DNA of 64,000 bases from Apteryx mantelli (taxonomy: Eukaryota > Chordata > Aves > Apterygiformes > Apterygidae): positions 930,001 through 994,000 of the forward strand of contig NC_090011.1 of NCBI RefSeq assembly GCF_036417845.1, given 5' to 3'. Numbering within the stretch: the stretch's first letter is position 1; each line of letters opens with the position of its first letter. A program made the translations under genes and the position numbers. The notes below the pieces were generated by a model. It did no database searches, was not told the origin of the DNA, and worked only from the letters and a program-made list of their open reading frames with translations. This document shows, piece by piece, positions 1 to 10,989 of the stretch.

Positions 1-1694
1 AGAGTTACTGAATGCTGCCTTTGCTTCAGTCTTTACTGCTAAGACCAGCCTTCAGGAACCCCAGACGCTGGAGGCAAGTGAGAAAGTCTGGAGAAAGGAA
101 GACTTTCCCTTGGTCAAGGAGGATCGGGTTAGAAATCATTTAGGCAAACCTGACACCCACAAATCCACGGACCTTGATGGGACGCACCCACGAGTGCTGA
201 GGGAACTGGCGCATGTTCTGGCTAGGCCCCTCTCCATCATCTTTGAAAGGTCACGGAGAACAGGAGAGGTGCCTGAAGACTGGAAGAAAGTCAGTGTCAC
301 CCCAGTCTTCAAAAAGGGCAAGAAGGAGGACCCAGGGAACTACAGGCCAGTCAGCCTCACCTGCATCCCTGGAAAGGTGATGGAGCAGCTCATCCTGGAG
401 GCCATCTCCAAGCATGTGGAGGACAAGACGGTGATCAGGAGTAGTCAGCATGGCTTCACCAAGGGGAAATCATGCTTAACCAACCTGATAGCCTTCTCTG
501 ATGGCATGACTGGCTGGGTAGATGAGGGGAGAGCAGTGGATGTTGTCTCCCTTGACTTCAGCAAGGCTTTTGACACTGTCTCCCATAACATCCTCACAGG
601 GAAGCTCAGGAAGTGTGGGCTGGATGAGTGGACAGTGAGGTGGATTGAGAACTGGCTGAATGGCAGAGCTCAGAGAGTTGTGATCAGTGGCACAGAGTCT
701 AGGTGGAGGCCTGTAGCTAGCGGTGTCCCCCAGGGGTCAGTACTGGGTCCAGTCTTGTTCAACTTCTTCATCAATGACCTGGATGAAGGCACAGAGTGCA
801 CCCTCAGCAAGTTTGCTGACGATACAAAACTGGGAGGAGTGGCTGATACACCAGAGGGCTGTGGTGCCATTCAGAGAGACCTGGACAGGCTGGAGAGGTG
901 GGTGGACAGGAACCTCCTGAAGTTCAACAAAGGCAAGTGCAGGGTCCTGCACCTGGGGAGGAATAACCCCATGCAGCAGTACAGGTTGGGGGTTGACCTG
1001 CTGGAAAGCAGCTCTGTGGAGAAGGACCTGGGAGTGCTGGTGGACACCAAGTTAAGCATGAGGCAGCAATGTGCCCTTGTGGCCAAGAAGGCCAATGGTA
1101 TGCTGGGGTGCATCAGGAAGAGTGTTGCCAGCAGGTCGAGGGAGGTGATTCTCCCCCTCTCCTCAGCCCTGGTGAGGCCACATCTGGAGTACTGTGTCCA
1201 GGTCTGGGCTCCCCAGTACAAGAGGGATGTGGCACTACTGGAGCAAGTCCAGCAAAGGGTTACAAAGATGATGAGGGGACTGGAGCATCTCTCTTATGAG
1301 GAAAGGCTGAGAGAGCTTGGCCTGTTTAGCTTGGAGAAGAGAAGGCTGAGAGGAGATCTTATCAACGTGTACAAGGATCTGAAGGGAGGGTGTCAAGAGG
1401 ACAGGGCCAGACTCTTTTCAGTGGTGCCCAGTGACAGAACGCAAGGCAACAGGCACAAACTGAAACACAGACAGTTCCATCTGAACATGAGGAAATGTTT
1501 TTCACTGTGAGGGTGACAGAGCACTGGAACAGGTTGCCCAGAGAGGTTGTGGAGTCTCCTTCTCTGGAGATATTCAAAACCCACCTGGATACAATCCTGT
1601 GCAATGTGCTCTAGGTGACCCTGCTTGAGCAGGGGATTTGGACTAGATGATCTGCAGAGGTCCCTTCCAACCTCAGTGATTGTGTGATTCTGTG
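1..1694 (+). mobile_element. CR1 LINE retrotransposon, 3-prime portion
   Basis: This is a CR1 (chicken repeat 1) non-LTR retrotransposon in sense orientation. The window opens inside ORF2, so the element extends upstream of base 1. ORF2 reverse transcriptase runs to about 1510, its shifted tail to about 1614, then a short 3-prime UTR. The element ends with the CR1-type octamer ATTCTGTG at 1687-1694, preceded by a degenerate copy. There is no poly-A tail, as expected for CR1. The base composition and the RT blocks match the avian CR1 family. The flank after 1694 is homologous to unrelated sequence at 21197, which fixes the 3-prime insertion boundary. Confidence 0.95.
2..1510 (+). pseudogene. 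CR1 ORF2 reverse transcriptase, C-terminally frameshifted
   Basis: The frame is open from base 2 to the stop at 1508-1510, about 502 codons, and its 5-prime end lies outside the window. An internal ATG-start reading from about 110 gives 466 residues. RT landmarks are visible: the block around [12 protein letters not shown] (motif A, catalytic Asp), [11 protein letters not shown] (motif B) and FADDTKL (motif C, the FADD form of YxDD), then the CR1-type C-terminal region with [19 protein letters not shown]. The frame stops early after HLNMRKC. The usual CR1 tail is found in another frame from a T run near 1496-1501 to a stop at 1612-1614, so a one-base indel has truncated the protein. The endonuclease domain is not in the window. 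The copy is young-looking but probably inactive. Confidence 0.9.
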
Positions 1695-1940
1695 AAACTG
1701 AAGGCATCTCCCAGAGTGATTTGCAGCACCTGAGAAAGGGCACACCGCAGAAAGAAGGCACTGGTCCAAGGAGAGCTTTGCAGAGTAGAGGCAGGTTCAG
1801 ATTTCTAAACATACCCACCTCACACCATTTAGGCCTCTGAGAGCACCTGAGAGAGGCACAAGGCTATAGCAGACATAGCCAAAGTGCTCCTCAACACCCA
1901 TGCTGTGCAAAGTAGGATGTAGACAGTAGTGCTGAAAATG
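1695..1940. repeat. Direct repeat copy 1 (pair at 21197-21442)
   Basis: About 246 bp is clearly similar to 21197-21442 in the same orientation, starting at the base after the CR1 end and ending near GAAAATG. Shared landmarks are CCCAGAGTGATTTG, TTTCTAAACATACCCACCTCA and CCATGCTGTGCAAAGT. I do not recognise the family. It may be an old dispersed element or part of a segmental duplication. Confidence 0.8.
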
Positions 1941-2957
1941 GCAGTAAGGACCCACCCTGGGACAAGTACTTCCTGGCCTCAGTTCTCCTGGGGCTGCACT
2001 GCACAAAATGCAAAGTCTGTGTGCTACAGAAACACACCTGCTGTGCAGGATCAAGAAGGTATGCACACCGCAACACCAGTCTCAGAAGTCTATTCACAAT
2101 AAAGCAAAGAATTACTGTTACTCCCTTTAGAATGACACAAGCATTTGAACTCTAAATTCTCCCCAAGTACTGCTAATTCTCCTGTTTGAATGCAAGGAGA
2201 GTTCAAACAGGCGTGCATCTGGTGGCATATCTACCCCTTTCTCCAGCAGTATGCTCAGCCTTTCAGTGCCCCAGTGGATCCCAAGGCTGGGTGGCAACAG
2301 ACATCCCCCCAGACGTAATGTCTTCAGGGTACAACCCTACTGCACTAGGTAGACTAAAGCTAAGAAAACGTTTGCTACCTGACTGTTGGCCAGATGCTTG
2401 CCCTAAGTATCAGCAAGGGAGAGCAAGGCCAGCAGGAAGAAGTCCAGAGAAAACTTCTAAGTCTAGATGGTGCAAGTTGTTGAGGCAAAACAGTATCTCC
2501 TTACCACCAAAGGCAACACCATACTTTGCAGGCTACAGTAGGCACCAGTCAGAGGTTGATGACTATTGAGATGGCTATTTGATCTGCCTTTCTAGATCCA
2601 TCCCAACTGCATAGGAAATATGTAGTGAAAAATCATTTGACATTCTGCTTCTTCCCTCAGCAGCAAAAAAACTATGAGGAGCAGGAAGGAGATCATTTCC
2701 CTGAGAGTAACGGGAAGGTGCAGACACAAAGTCAAAGATGGAACCATAACCAGAACTGTCTGGTAGTGCATTGCCATCATTTCCATTCATTTTTTTTTCT
2801 TTATTAGGGATTCTTTTCTTTTTTTTTTTTTTCCTCCTCAGTTCAGAAAAGGAGACCAAGCCCTGCTATATATACTACATCAAAGATAAGCATCACCACC
2901 AGGGACCTTCCCACCACTGTGTACTCACAGCAGGTTCTGGTTTTTCTCATAGGAAAA
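1941..2957. other. Non-coding stretch, nothing recognised
   Basis: A 127-codon open frame at 2186-2569 has no recognisable domain or coding character. T-rich tracts occur at 2790-2833. I see no splice-bounded exon. It is probably intron of the butyrophilin-like gene whose exons follow. Confidence 0.4.
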
Positions 2958-3484
2958 AAAAGGAGACCCCCCTCTGTTAGAGAGACGTGGTCGCACCCGA
3001 AGGAAGGACACCTCAGTGTCACAGTGACACCTCTCTTGCTTCTCAGGAAAGGCACTGGAGACAAACACCGCAAGGGCCCTGGAAGCCATGCAGGAGGAGG
3101 TGGAGGGGATTCTGAGTGAGAAGCTGGCCACCTTCCAGAGCCATGTGGAAGCACCACTCCGTGCAGCACCCCGTCCGGAGGAGAGCAACATGGCAGAGCT
3201 GCAGAGCAAACTAGGTGAGCAGGGACATTGTGAGGTGGGTCTTCATCTGCCCAAAGACGCAAAGCTGTGCTATAGCCACAAGAGCCTCTGAGCTGCTTCT
3301 CTGCATGACCTTACAAGTAGCGGAGAATAGCAAGCCCTTCTCTACAGGGTGGCTCCTTGGCCACACTCCCCACAGCCGTCTCCATGAGCAGGAGGTGAGC
3401 ACAGGTGCCCAAGCTCCCTTCTGCATCCCCGCCATTTGGAAGGCAGTCTGTCACATGGGCTCCCCTCTAGCCCTGCATAGGGCA
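2958..3484 (+). repeat. Exon-bearing tandem duplication, copy 1
   Basis: This segment is homologous to 4127-4824, covering upstream intron, a coiled-coil exon and downstream intron. Similarity starts near AGGAGACCC and fades after GCCATTTGGAAGGCAGT. The main difference is a 174-nt in-frame absence inside the exon of this copy. The exon starts are 1,166 bp apart. Confidence 0.9.
3047..3214 (+). CDS. Coiled-coil exon of butyrophilin-like gene, short copy
   Basis: The acceptor CTTGCTTCTCAG precedes 3047 and the donor GTGAGC follows 3214. The exon is 168 nt, phase 1 at both ends, open throughout, and encodes 56 residues (eight heptads in length) starting GKALETNTARALEAMQEEVE and ending in AELQSKL. 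The composition (Glu, Ala, Leu, Gln with spaced Leu/Met/Val) indicates a helical coiled coil, presumably in the stalk or cytoplasmic part of the protein. It matches both ends of the exon at 4213-4554 but lacks its middle 58 codons. Being symmetrical it could be included or skipped without a frame change. Whether it is used in mRNA is not known. Confidence 0.65.
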
Positions 3485-4126
3485 GACATCTCCCTCTGAG
3501 CTCAGGCATGTCCCCAGCCAAGTCGTGCTTCCTTCTCTGCCTTGCTCTGCTCACCTCCCGCAGGCACAAAGGGGCTTCTCCCCCACAGGCCAAGGAACTG
3601 TGTGGAGAAAGGAAATGAGGTGATTTCTAGCTGCTGTTCTCACTGGCATGCCTTTGTGAAGCATTCGGGCAGGATGGCAGGGCCTGTGCTCTTTCTGCAT
3701 CCTTCGTGCAGCCAGCAAAAGCAAGGCAAAGAAATACAGAGAGGGGCGGCCGTATCGCTGCCTTTTGCTGCTCTTCCTTGCCCAGGGCACGTGCCCTTGG
3801 GCCCTCCCCTGGCAGGTGGACACTGCTGTGTGCAAAGGGCAAAGAGAGGTGGCCAAGCCGGAGAGAGGCAGCTCGCTGACTGGGGGCTGTAAGGGAGGGA
3901 GTTTGAGTCGAGGCCTTTGGCAAGCCCCACTGCTTTTCCACACGTTAAGGAGTCCCAATCACACCTTGTGTGCTTTCCCTCCTCCCAGTAGCACACTTTC
4001 CACAAGAGTGCTGATTCCCCAGGAAAGGCCCGCTCACAAGCTGCCCGTTTCACACCACACTGATCTCCTGAAGCAGGTGCTTTGTGCTGCTCAAGGGAGA
4101 GATGAGTCATTTTTAGTACGCCTGCA
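3485..4126. other. Intron between the two coiled-coil exons
   Basis: No splice-bounded exon was found. Overlapping open frames on both strands at 3542-4166 have no domain character and are taken as chance. Confidence 0.5.
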
Positions 4127-4824
4127 AAGGAGACCCTCTGGGTTAGAGAGACGTGGTGTCCCCTGAAGGAAGGACAGCTCTGTGTCACAGTGACACCTCT
4201 CTTGCTTCTCAGGAAAGGCACTGGAGACAAACACCGCAAGGGCCCTGGAAGCCATGCAGGAGGAGGTGGAGAGGATCCTGAGTGAAAAACTGGCCACCTT
4301 ACAGAGCCGTGTGGAAGCGGCCCACCATGCAGCACCCCCTCCAGAGGAACTGACCAGCCCCTCAACTTCCACCCTCCAGAACCTCTCCCAAGAAGTTCAA
4401 GCTCTGCAGAGATCTTTGGAGAGCATGCAGGCGTCCATGCAGCGTGAGCGCCAGCACTCCAAAGCAGACCTGGAGGGCATAAGATCCCAAGTGGAGAAAG
4501 CAGCCCAGGCGTCCTGGTCCGAGAGCAAGGTGGCAGAGCTGGAGAGCAAACTAGGTGAGCAGGGACATTGCGAGGTGGGTCTTCATCTCCCTAAAGATGC
4601 AAAGCTGTGCTATAGCCACAACAGTCTCTGAGCTGCTTCTCTGCATGGCCTTGCAAGTAGTGGAGAATGGCAAGCCCTTCTCTACAGGGTGGCTCCTTGG
4701 CCACACTCCCCACAGCCGTCTCCATGAGCAGGCGGTGAGCACAGGTGCCCAAGCTCCCTTCTGCATCCCCGCCATTTGGAAGGCAGTCCGTAGCATGGAC
4801 TTTCCACTAACTCTGTATGTGGCA
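4127..4824 (+). repeat. Exon-bearing tandem duplication, copy 2
   Basis: Partner of 2958-3484. The intronic flanks are nearly identical over stretches such as GGTGGCTCCTTGGCCACACT, so the duplication is recent compared with the decayed exon copies at 10990 and 12006. Confidence 0.9.
4213..4554 (+). CDS. Coiled-coil exon of butyrophilin-like gene, long copy
   Basis: The exon is 342 nt between acceptor CTTGCTTCTCAG and donor GTGAGC, phase 1-1, and open for 114 residues. Residues 1 to about 42 form one predicted coil (MQEEVERILSEKLATLQSRV). A proline-rich break, APPPEELTSPST, lies around residues 43-54. A second coil follows to the end (LQNLSQEVQALQRSLESMQA, then SKVAELESKL). The joined reading CTA-G|GA-AAG shows that exons of this family can be concatenated in frame. 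The family recurs at 3047 and, decayed, at 10990 and 12006. The likely role is an oligomerising segment between the membrane part and the B30.2 domain. I infer this from its position and from butyrophilin/B-G architecture. Confidence 0.75.
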
Positions 4825-4933
4825 CACAGTTTTGAAAGTGAGTCTCACTGGTTTCATCCTTCTTTGCCCTACCCAGCAGCTAGTCTGTGTGCTCCCTCTC
4901 TCCCCCAGCAAGAGTAACTACCTTCGTTTGCAG

Positions 4934-4956
4934 TGTCAGAAGATCTGAGAGGCTGG
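4934..4956 (+). other. Possible relic heptad exon
   Basis: A good acceptor (CCTTCGTTTGCAG) is followed by codons reading V-SEDLRG-W and a GTAATG donor. The piece is 23 nt, not 21, and would break the phase-1 chain to the exon at 5276. It is either a dead heptad exon or chance. Confidence 0.2.
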
Positions 4957-5020
4957 GTAATGCATTTCCTCAGTCCTGGCTTCGACCATGACCTCCTCCC
5001 TTCAGAAATTTCTCCCTTTG

Positions 5021-5051
5021 AGATTGGTTTAGATTGGTTTCAGATTGGTTT
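5021..5051 (+). repeat. Triplicated decamer AGATTGGTTT
   Basis: Three copies of AGATTGGTTT lie at 5021, 5031 and 5042, the last offset by one C. It is a short intronic tandem repeat with no evident function. Confidence 0.9.
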
Positions 5052-5275
5052 CGAGACTGTGCTAAAGGATCAAGCCATCCTCAGTGTCCCAAGGACTTTC
5101 CCTCTCTGCAGGATGACTCGGGCTCTTTTGGTGTGCTTTCCTACTTACACAACAAACACATTTCTGCAGAAGAGCACAGTCTGTATGGGCAGTGGATGGG
5201 CTGTTTGTTAATACAATGGAGACCAGGACTCCTTGACAGATCCACTTATTGCCTGCTTTATTCTTTTCCCCACAG

Positions 5276-5302
5276 AGTTTCTCAAAATGCAGCGTTACAC
5301 AG
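5276..5302 (+). CDS. 27-nt linker exon of butyrophilin-like gene
   Basis: The acceptor is TTCTTTTCCCCACAG and the donor GTAAGT. The 27-nt phase 1-1 exon encodes EFLKMQRYT (first base from the preceding exon). A short exon of about this length just before the B30.2 exon is a known feature of butyrophilin genes. It joins in frame to the exon at 6810, giving ...QRYT-VDVTLDAD. The splice sites and frame agreement support it despite its size. Confidence 0.75.
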
Positions 5303-6809
5303 GTAAGTATAAAGCAGATGGTGAACATGTGCTCTTAGAGACCGTGTGCAGCTCTGGAAAACACATCCATCCCAACCAATTCAGAGAACAATACTCATGG
5401 GTTGATCTCTTTTTTCTTACTCAAGTGCTGCCAAGAAAGACTCTTGCCCTTTTGGCAATGGAGTGGGAGTTTCCTGAATTAGCTACTTCAGCCCCTGTCT
5501 CCCATCCTGTTTTTACCCTCTTAGGAATTTCAGGATAAGTATCTAGAGATGATCTTTCTCCTCTAGATGTGCAGCTCCTTAACCTTTAGATCAGAACTGA
5601 GCTAGAGCAGCCTCATTCACAATACTGTACCTTGCTAGAGACCTTTCAGATGTCTGTCACCTATGTAGATCAGCCGGGCAAACTGAAGTAAGAAACTTTT
5701 ACTCATCATTGGGGTGGTGGAGCTCACTCTTCTCTTCTAGTCTGTGTTGAAAACTACCCTAGGCTGGTCAGAAGAAACTACTGAAAGTTTAGCAAAACAC
5801 CTGCAGTATTTCCCAAGGAGTTAATTGTGGCATCTGAACTAAATTCTGAAAACCCCTCCCCAAATGCAGTGTCATTGCAAGGCAGATGGAAAGAAAAAGC
5901 CCACTGCCCGTTCTATTCCTCTTTCAGCCCAGCAGGTCACACTGAAGGACAGAAAGCAGGCAGGGTTATGGGATTATTATAAGCACAATTTAAATCAACT
6001 CATGAGCTTCACAGCTCAGTAATTTAAATATCTGATTGTGCTGGCATAGGGCACGTCAAGCTGGAAAACTCACCACTGCTGCAGGATTTTGAAAGCTTTT
6101 TCAGGTTTCCTGTGATCTTAGTGTCTCTACAACATACACAGAGTTTTTATTCCTTCCACCCTAATTCATGCTAGGATGACCTCCAGTTTATGAGCTTTTA
6201 AGCACCCGTACTGCAGACTTTGGATCTATGTTTTAGTATTTCTTGTGGACCACTGCATAGATGAGTATCTGCATTGATTTCCAGGTGGCTTTCAACTGCC
6301 TGCAGGGTTGATCAGTTGACTCTCTCACCAGCTACCTCTTCTCTTTAAGTCATACCATGCTTCCTTTGGCCATTATGATTTCATGCCTATACTCTTGAAA
6401 AAGGCTGGCACGATTATCTTTTTTTCCCAAAGGGGGGTAACACCTGGCCCTTTTTCTCCACTCATCCCTACTGAATTTCAAAAACAAAGGAAGAAGGTAT
6501 TAAGCCCCACATGCTCCTCCTTGGGGCTGAATGCTTGAGCCACAGGAAGAGCTGTTGAGTGCCTTGCATTGGACGCATGCTGACTGCCTGCTCGCTCATC
6601 AGCAGCCCAAAGACAGCAACAGAGGGACATGAGAGGCATGCAGTGGGGAGAAGCTACAGCAATCCTGGGGCAGGAGGCTGCTTAGGGCACAAGGAAGTGG
6701 AGGGGATGGGGAAGGCGAGGGAAGGGGTGGATGGGAACAAAACATAGAAAGCCTCCGAAAAGCAGACCTCCTGACTTCTGCTGCTCAAGGAATGACTTGA
6801 TCATTGCAG
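5303..6809. other. Last intron of butyrophilin-like gene
   Basis: About 1.5 kb of AT-rich sequence has no splice-bounded exon, no repeat that I recognise and no RNA gene. An open frame runs into the B30.2 exon from 6731, but the junction is better placed at the acceptor ending 6809. Confidence 0.6.
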
Positions 6810-7348
6810 TTGATGTCACCCTGGATGCTGACACAGCTCATCCCAGACTGGAACTCTCTCAAGATGGGAAGAGTGTGAAAGATACTGGCACTATCCGAAG
6901 TGTGCCCAGGACAGAGAAGAGATTTGATTCCCACCTCTTTGTTTTGGCAAAGGAAGGATACACATCTGGGAAACGTTACTGGGAAGTGGATGTTGGAAAG
7001 AAAAGAAACTGGGATGTGGGCATTGCCTGGGAGTCTGTGATTTGCAAAGGAACACTGGCTCTGTCCCCAGAGAAGGGCTTCTGGGTCATAGGGTTAGCAG
7101 ATGGGCAAGACTATGGGGCCCATACAGAGCCTTGGACCCGTTTGGCTGTGAGCGGGAAACCCAGAAAGATTGGGATCTTCCTGGATGTCTCAGCCAAGAA
7201 GCTGTCATTCTTTAATGTCAAAAATGGAACACATTTGCACACTTTCACTCTTGGTGGAGACAGCAGCCAGGAAGGGAAGTTCTTTCCCTTCTTCTCAACA
7301 GGGTCCATTTCTGCAAAGCCTGACACTGAACCACTGAAAATAGACTAG
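6810..7348 (+). CDS. Terminal PRY-SPRY (B30.2) exon, butyrophilin-like
   Basis: The acceptor TGATCATTGCAG ends at 6809. Reading in phase 1, the exon starts VDVTLDADTAHPRLELSQDG and ends ...EPLKID with stop TAG at 7346-7348, about 179 codons. This is a whole B30.2 domain: PRY at residues 1 to about 55 (with the TAHP motif), then SPRY with SGKRYWEVDV, NWDVGIAW, GFWVIGL and IGIFLDVSAKKLSFFNV. In butyrophilins B30.2 lies in the cytosol and binds ligands such as phosphoantigens or protein partners. Two core motifs differ from the common forms: LDA for LDP, and LDVS for LDYE. No frameshift or stop is present. The 27-nt exon at 5276 and the coil exons upstream favour a butyrophilin or B-G-related zipper-protein-like gene over TRIM, whose exon pattern differs. 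Confidence 0.9.
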
Positions 7349-7880
7349 GGATTTGATAGTGATGAATAGTGCACTCTTCATCTTGGAGGTCTAGCATGTA
7401 GAGCCACTGATCACACTGCACTGTTGTCAGATTTCTGCCTATCTGGGCAAGTGAATTGTCCTGAAAAATAGTTATATTTTTAGCCTGGTGTATTTTTCCC
7501 CCCTTTTTTTTCTTAATGAAAACTTTTTTTTTTTCATGTGGATTGAGGAAAAAGAGAAACTATTTCACTCTTACTCCCCACCTGTAGTATTTTCCTGAGC
7601 AGCAGATCACTCAGTCTCCAAGGGTGTGCTTAACCTTTAAGTGGTAAATCGCTGCTAAAAAAAAAAAAAATCATTTTTTATTTCTTTTCTTAGAGATGTT
7701 GAAAGTTTATGAAATTTGTATATCACTAGAGTAATGTCTACCATAGAATTCAGCAATACATTGGGTTTTTTTGAATACCTTTCTTCTCCGGTTAAATACT
7801 GAAGGATGCCTGTGATATCCATGCTCAGAATTTGATTATGTTTTTAGCATGCAAATAAAGAGCTCAATCATATTCATAAT
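7349..7880 (+). other. 3-prime UTR of butyrophilin-like gene
   Basis: AT-rich sequence between the stop codon and the polyadenylation signal, with T runs at 7504-7535 and an A run near 7657-7671. No coding signal. Confidence 0.6.
7854..7859 (+). terminator. AATAAA polyadenylation signal
   Basis: A canonical AATAAA lies about 500 bp after the B30.2 stop codon, with T/GT-rich sequence downstream (CATATTCATAATGGAGTTCT and beyond). It is the first clear signal after the stop and is taken as the 3-prime end of the gene. Confidence 0.6.
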
Positions 7881-9523
7881 GGAGTTCTGTGACATATGTG
7901 GCATAAATATTTATAACTGAAACGAATGTATGGAGAAAGTTCAAACAACTGATTCTCCCAGTGACTGCATACCAAAATTCTTCAAGCTTGGCAAGGAATA
8001 CCTTAAATATTAGCATTTTGATTAGTGTTGCAAGATCTTTTCAACAAATGTGCATATTTTTCAGCAGAGGACTGTTAGCTGCTGTTTAAAAGAGACCTTG
8101 TTGCTGGACTTTCCTTTATCACAGAATTCAGTCCTTCATTCCAACACAGCAGTTCATAAGTGCCCATCTCTGTCTTTTAGTCACGTTGGAGCTCAAGTAA
8201 TGAAAATTAATGCCAGACATCTACTGTCTGTGGTGCCTCACCCAGAAGTAAAGATCCCCTAGGTTCATGGTGTAAACAGTGGAAGGAGGGTCGAAGGAGG
8301 AATGCTCCTGCAGGATTGTTTCCCTCTCTGATGCTATTCAGTGGGTGTAGGCTCAGTCAGTTCTGAAGCTGTGCCTTTCAGGTAGGTGCCTGAGGTTGGC
8401 CTTGCGCTTACTCTTGAGTTCCTTGAGAAGCCCATCCTTCCCGCATCTCAGAAAAATGGTGCCTTGGGACAGTCCAGTGCGATGAGCCTCCCTTCTACTA
8501 AGTCACTAGGTGAAATGAAATCTCCAGCAGACGTACCCACATGGATGATTTAGAGACACAGTCTCAAGGGACAGCTGTGGCCCTTATTCTTCCAAGCAAC
8601 TCTTGGGGCTGCAGCAGGGCCCTGCATGTTTAATACACTTCCTTTCCTACCATTTTTCAGAGGTGAGTAAGGCATCCCTCTGCTCTACATGGTGGCTTCT
8701 GGGACTGCTGCTCTGGGACTCTAAACTATCACCTCACCAGTTGCCAAAATAGTAGTGTCCCTAGTCTGTGTCTCTTTTCCAAAGCTGCATGCCTGGGGAC
8801 AAGCTGCGTTCCACTCTTGCTTCAGAATCGGAGCCTGGAATTCAGTTTGCTCTCTGTGAACTTCACGATTGCTCCTTTGCATTTAGTCCTCAGCCTCTGT
8901 GGATGCATTTTGTGTCTGAATATGCTGTTGGGTCCCATGCCTGAAATTAGGCAAGCACATTCACAGCAATTGCTTTGGACAGTCATGTGGGCTCCTTCCA
9001 GAGTCCACCGGAAGAGGCAGCAGCTCCAGCAGGTAACTCATGCTGTACTGAGGAGGGTGCCTGAGGGAATTCCCCTGCAGCAGCAGATCCTTGGGTAGTA
9101 GCTATGGGAGGACCACCATACCATGCCTAACCTTTGCGGGTTGATGGCAGGAACCATTTCAGGATAGGCAGAGACCCATATTTGCTGACTCTGTCACTCC
9201 TATGTACCAAAATTAAGAGAGAATGTTGTCAAAAGTAGAAGGTGGCAATTCAACGCAAACTGTCACAAAATAACCCGTTTTGACCAGCAACACCATCTTT
9301 AAAAAAGGTTGCTTTCTGCACAGGGTATGAAAGAAAAATGTTCTTGCCAACTCCTTCTGCCTCAGTCATGTTCCCACCAATATCACAGCCTCAGCTTTAA
9401 CAGGGGCATTCCTCAACACAACACCTCCCAAAGAAAGCGAGGGGAACAACCTCAAATACTCATCTGTTAACTGCTTACAGTCCAAGGTGCAGCAAAACCA
9501 TTCATACATCAGACTTAACCTGC
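7881..9523. other. Intergenic or intronic, nothing recognised
   Basis: A few open frames under 100 codons (8050-8262, 8817-9098) show no domain and no splice context. Confidence 0.4.
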
Positions 9524-9785
9524 TCAAGCTTTTTTTCACAGAAAGGAGGGAAGGGTGGTATGAGCCATCTGATGCTTCCCCATCTCAAGAAGCAGCCATT
9601 AGGTACACTCCAGAGCAGTAAGCATGTCAGCTGACTGAATTTTTGCCCAAGCTGTAGCTCACACATGAGCCACAACTTTCCAGCACCAAGCCAATGTTAA
9701 AATGTGAGTCACTGCACATACAGTCAGTCACACAGACATCCATTCTCCACTTGGAGGACTCTCACAATTGGCACCCCGACTCACT
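9524..9785. repeat. Dispersed direct repeat, copy 1 (pair at 14114-14376)
   Basis: About 262 bp is highly similar to 14114-14376 in the same orientation, from TCAAGCTTTTTTTCACAG to GACTCACT. Both ends are sharp and the flanks differ. Family not recognised. It may be a non-autonomous mobile element or LTR fragment, but terminal inverted TG/CA ends are not evident. Confidence 0.85.
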
Positions 9786-10989
9786 GGTTGAGTGAGTTGG
9801 TTGCCCCTTTCTTCCTTTTCTTTTTTTTAATATAAGAAAAATGCCTATGGTAGAAAATGGGTGCATAAGGGCTGGATGCCCTATTTTGTATTAAGATCTT
9901 GTTAGATAATGAATAGAAAGGAACATGAAGTTTTGACTGGTATGGTGAAGGCACTACTTGAGATGAAAGATAAATGGACTTTGAGCCTCTGGGGACAGTA
10001 TCACATCACAACAGTAGCCCTAGGGTTTTTCTTGGAAATGCATACTTGTGACCTGAAGTGAGATATTCCCACAAGCACTGTGAAGTGTCTTTTCTTTTGT
10101 ATCCAGGATAAAACAAGGCATGAATTCCTGGTGTAAAACTTTCCCTTCTCAAAGATGAATCTAGAAATCACTTGTTTAGAACTGGAATTGTCACAGAGAT
10201 CATTTAAGGAAGACAAAACATAGGCTTTGGGGGAATGTGTATGTCAAAAATTCGGAGTGTTCAAATCTGATATAGGGACTACAAAATGTAGCTTTGCTGA
10301 ATGCAGAGGAAAAGCTTTTGAGATCAGTGTGTTATCACAGAGCATTGTTTCACTTTTTAATTTTTATTTCAATAAGAATAGAGAGAAACAAAGTAATCCT
10401 TTTTCCTTTCTTCTTCTTGTTTATATGTCACAAAGAATAAAATGCAACTGGAAGTTGAAATGGTGACAGCACAACTAAGCACATAGAAATGGTAGTACAC
10501 TTCAGCCATAAAGGTGAAAGCAGCATCTGCATGTGAATGTAGTTTTGAGCTAGACATACTTGATTATTTGAATGATCAACTGGTGACTATCTTTTTGCAT
10601 GCTAATTTGGTGGTGTTTGGCTTGCAATTACAATTGTTTGCATTTGTTAACCTGTTCTGCTTCCAAGAGTAAATCATATTTGCTAAGAACTTGTTAAGCA
10701 TTTAGTTCTCCAACCCCTTGAATTCATTAAGTGAGAGCTAGAATAATCCATCTTCAGAAGGACAGAAAACAGTTTGCTGATCCACTGAAAACTGAGGAAT
10801 TCAGCTAGATTCTTTTTTTAATTATTAGGGGGAAAAATAATAAAAAAAAAAACCTCTCTAAGTATTATGCAAGTATATCAAGCAAGATGGTTTCTTCTTC
10901 TTCTCTTGCCCCCTGGGAAACAAAAGCACCTCTTCTCTGACATGTCAAATTAGCAGAAGAAATCTAATAGGTTGTTCTTTCAATGTTAG
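9786..10989. other. AT-rich stretch, nothing recognised
   Basis: Short open frames on both strands only; no exon or repeat identified. Confidence 0.4.

Noticed and set aside
2186..2569. 127-codon open frame as a gene
   Set aside because: No domain, no splice or start context, and composition like the surrounding non-coding DNA.
6810..7348. TRIM E3 ligase assignment for the B30.2 exon
   Set aside because: No RING or B-box in the window, and the preceding 27-nt phase-1 exon and coil exons fit butyrophilin or B-G-related genes better than the TRIM exon pattern.
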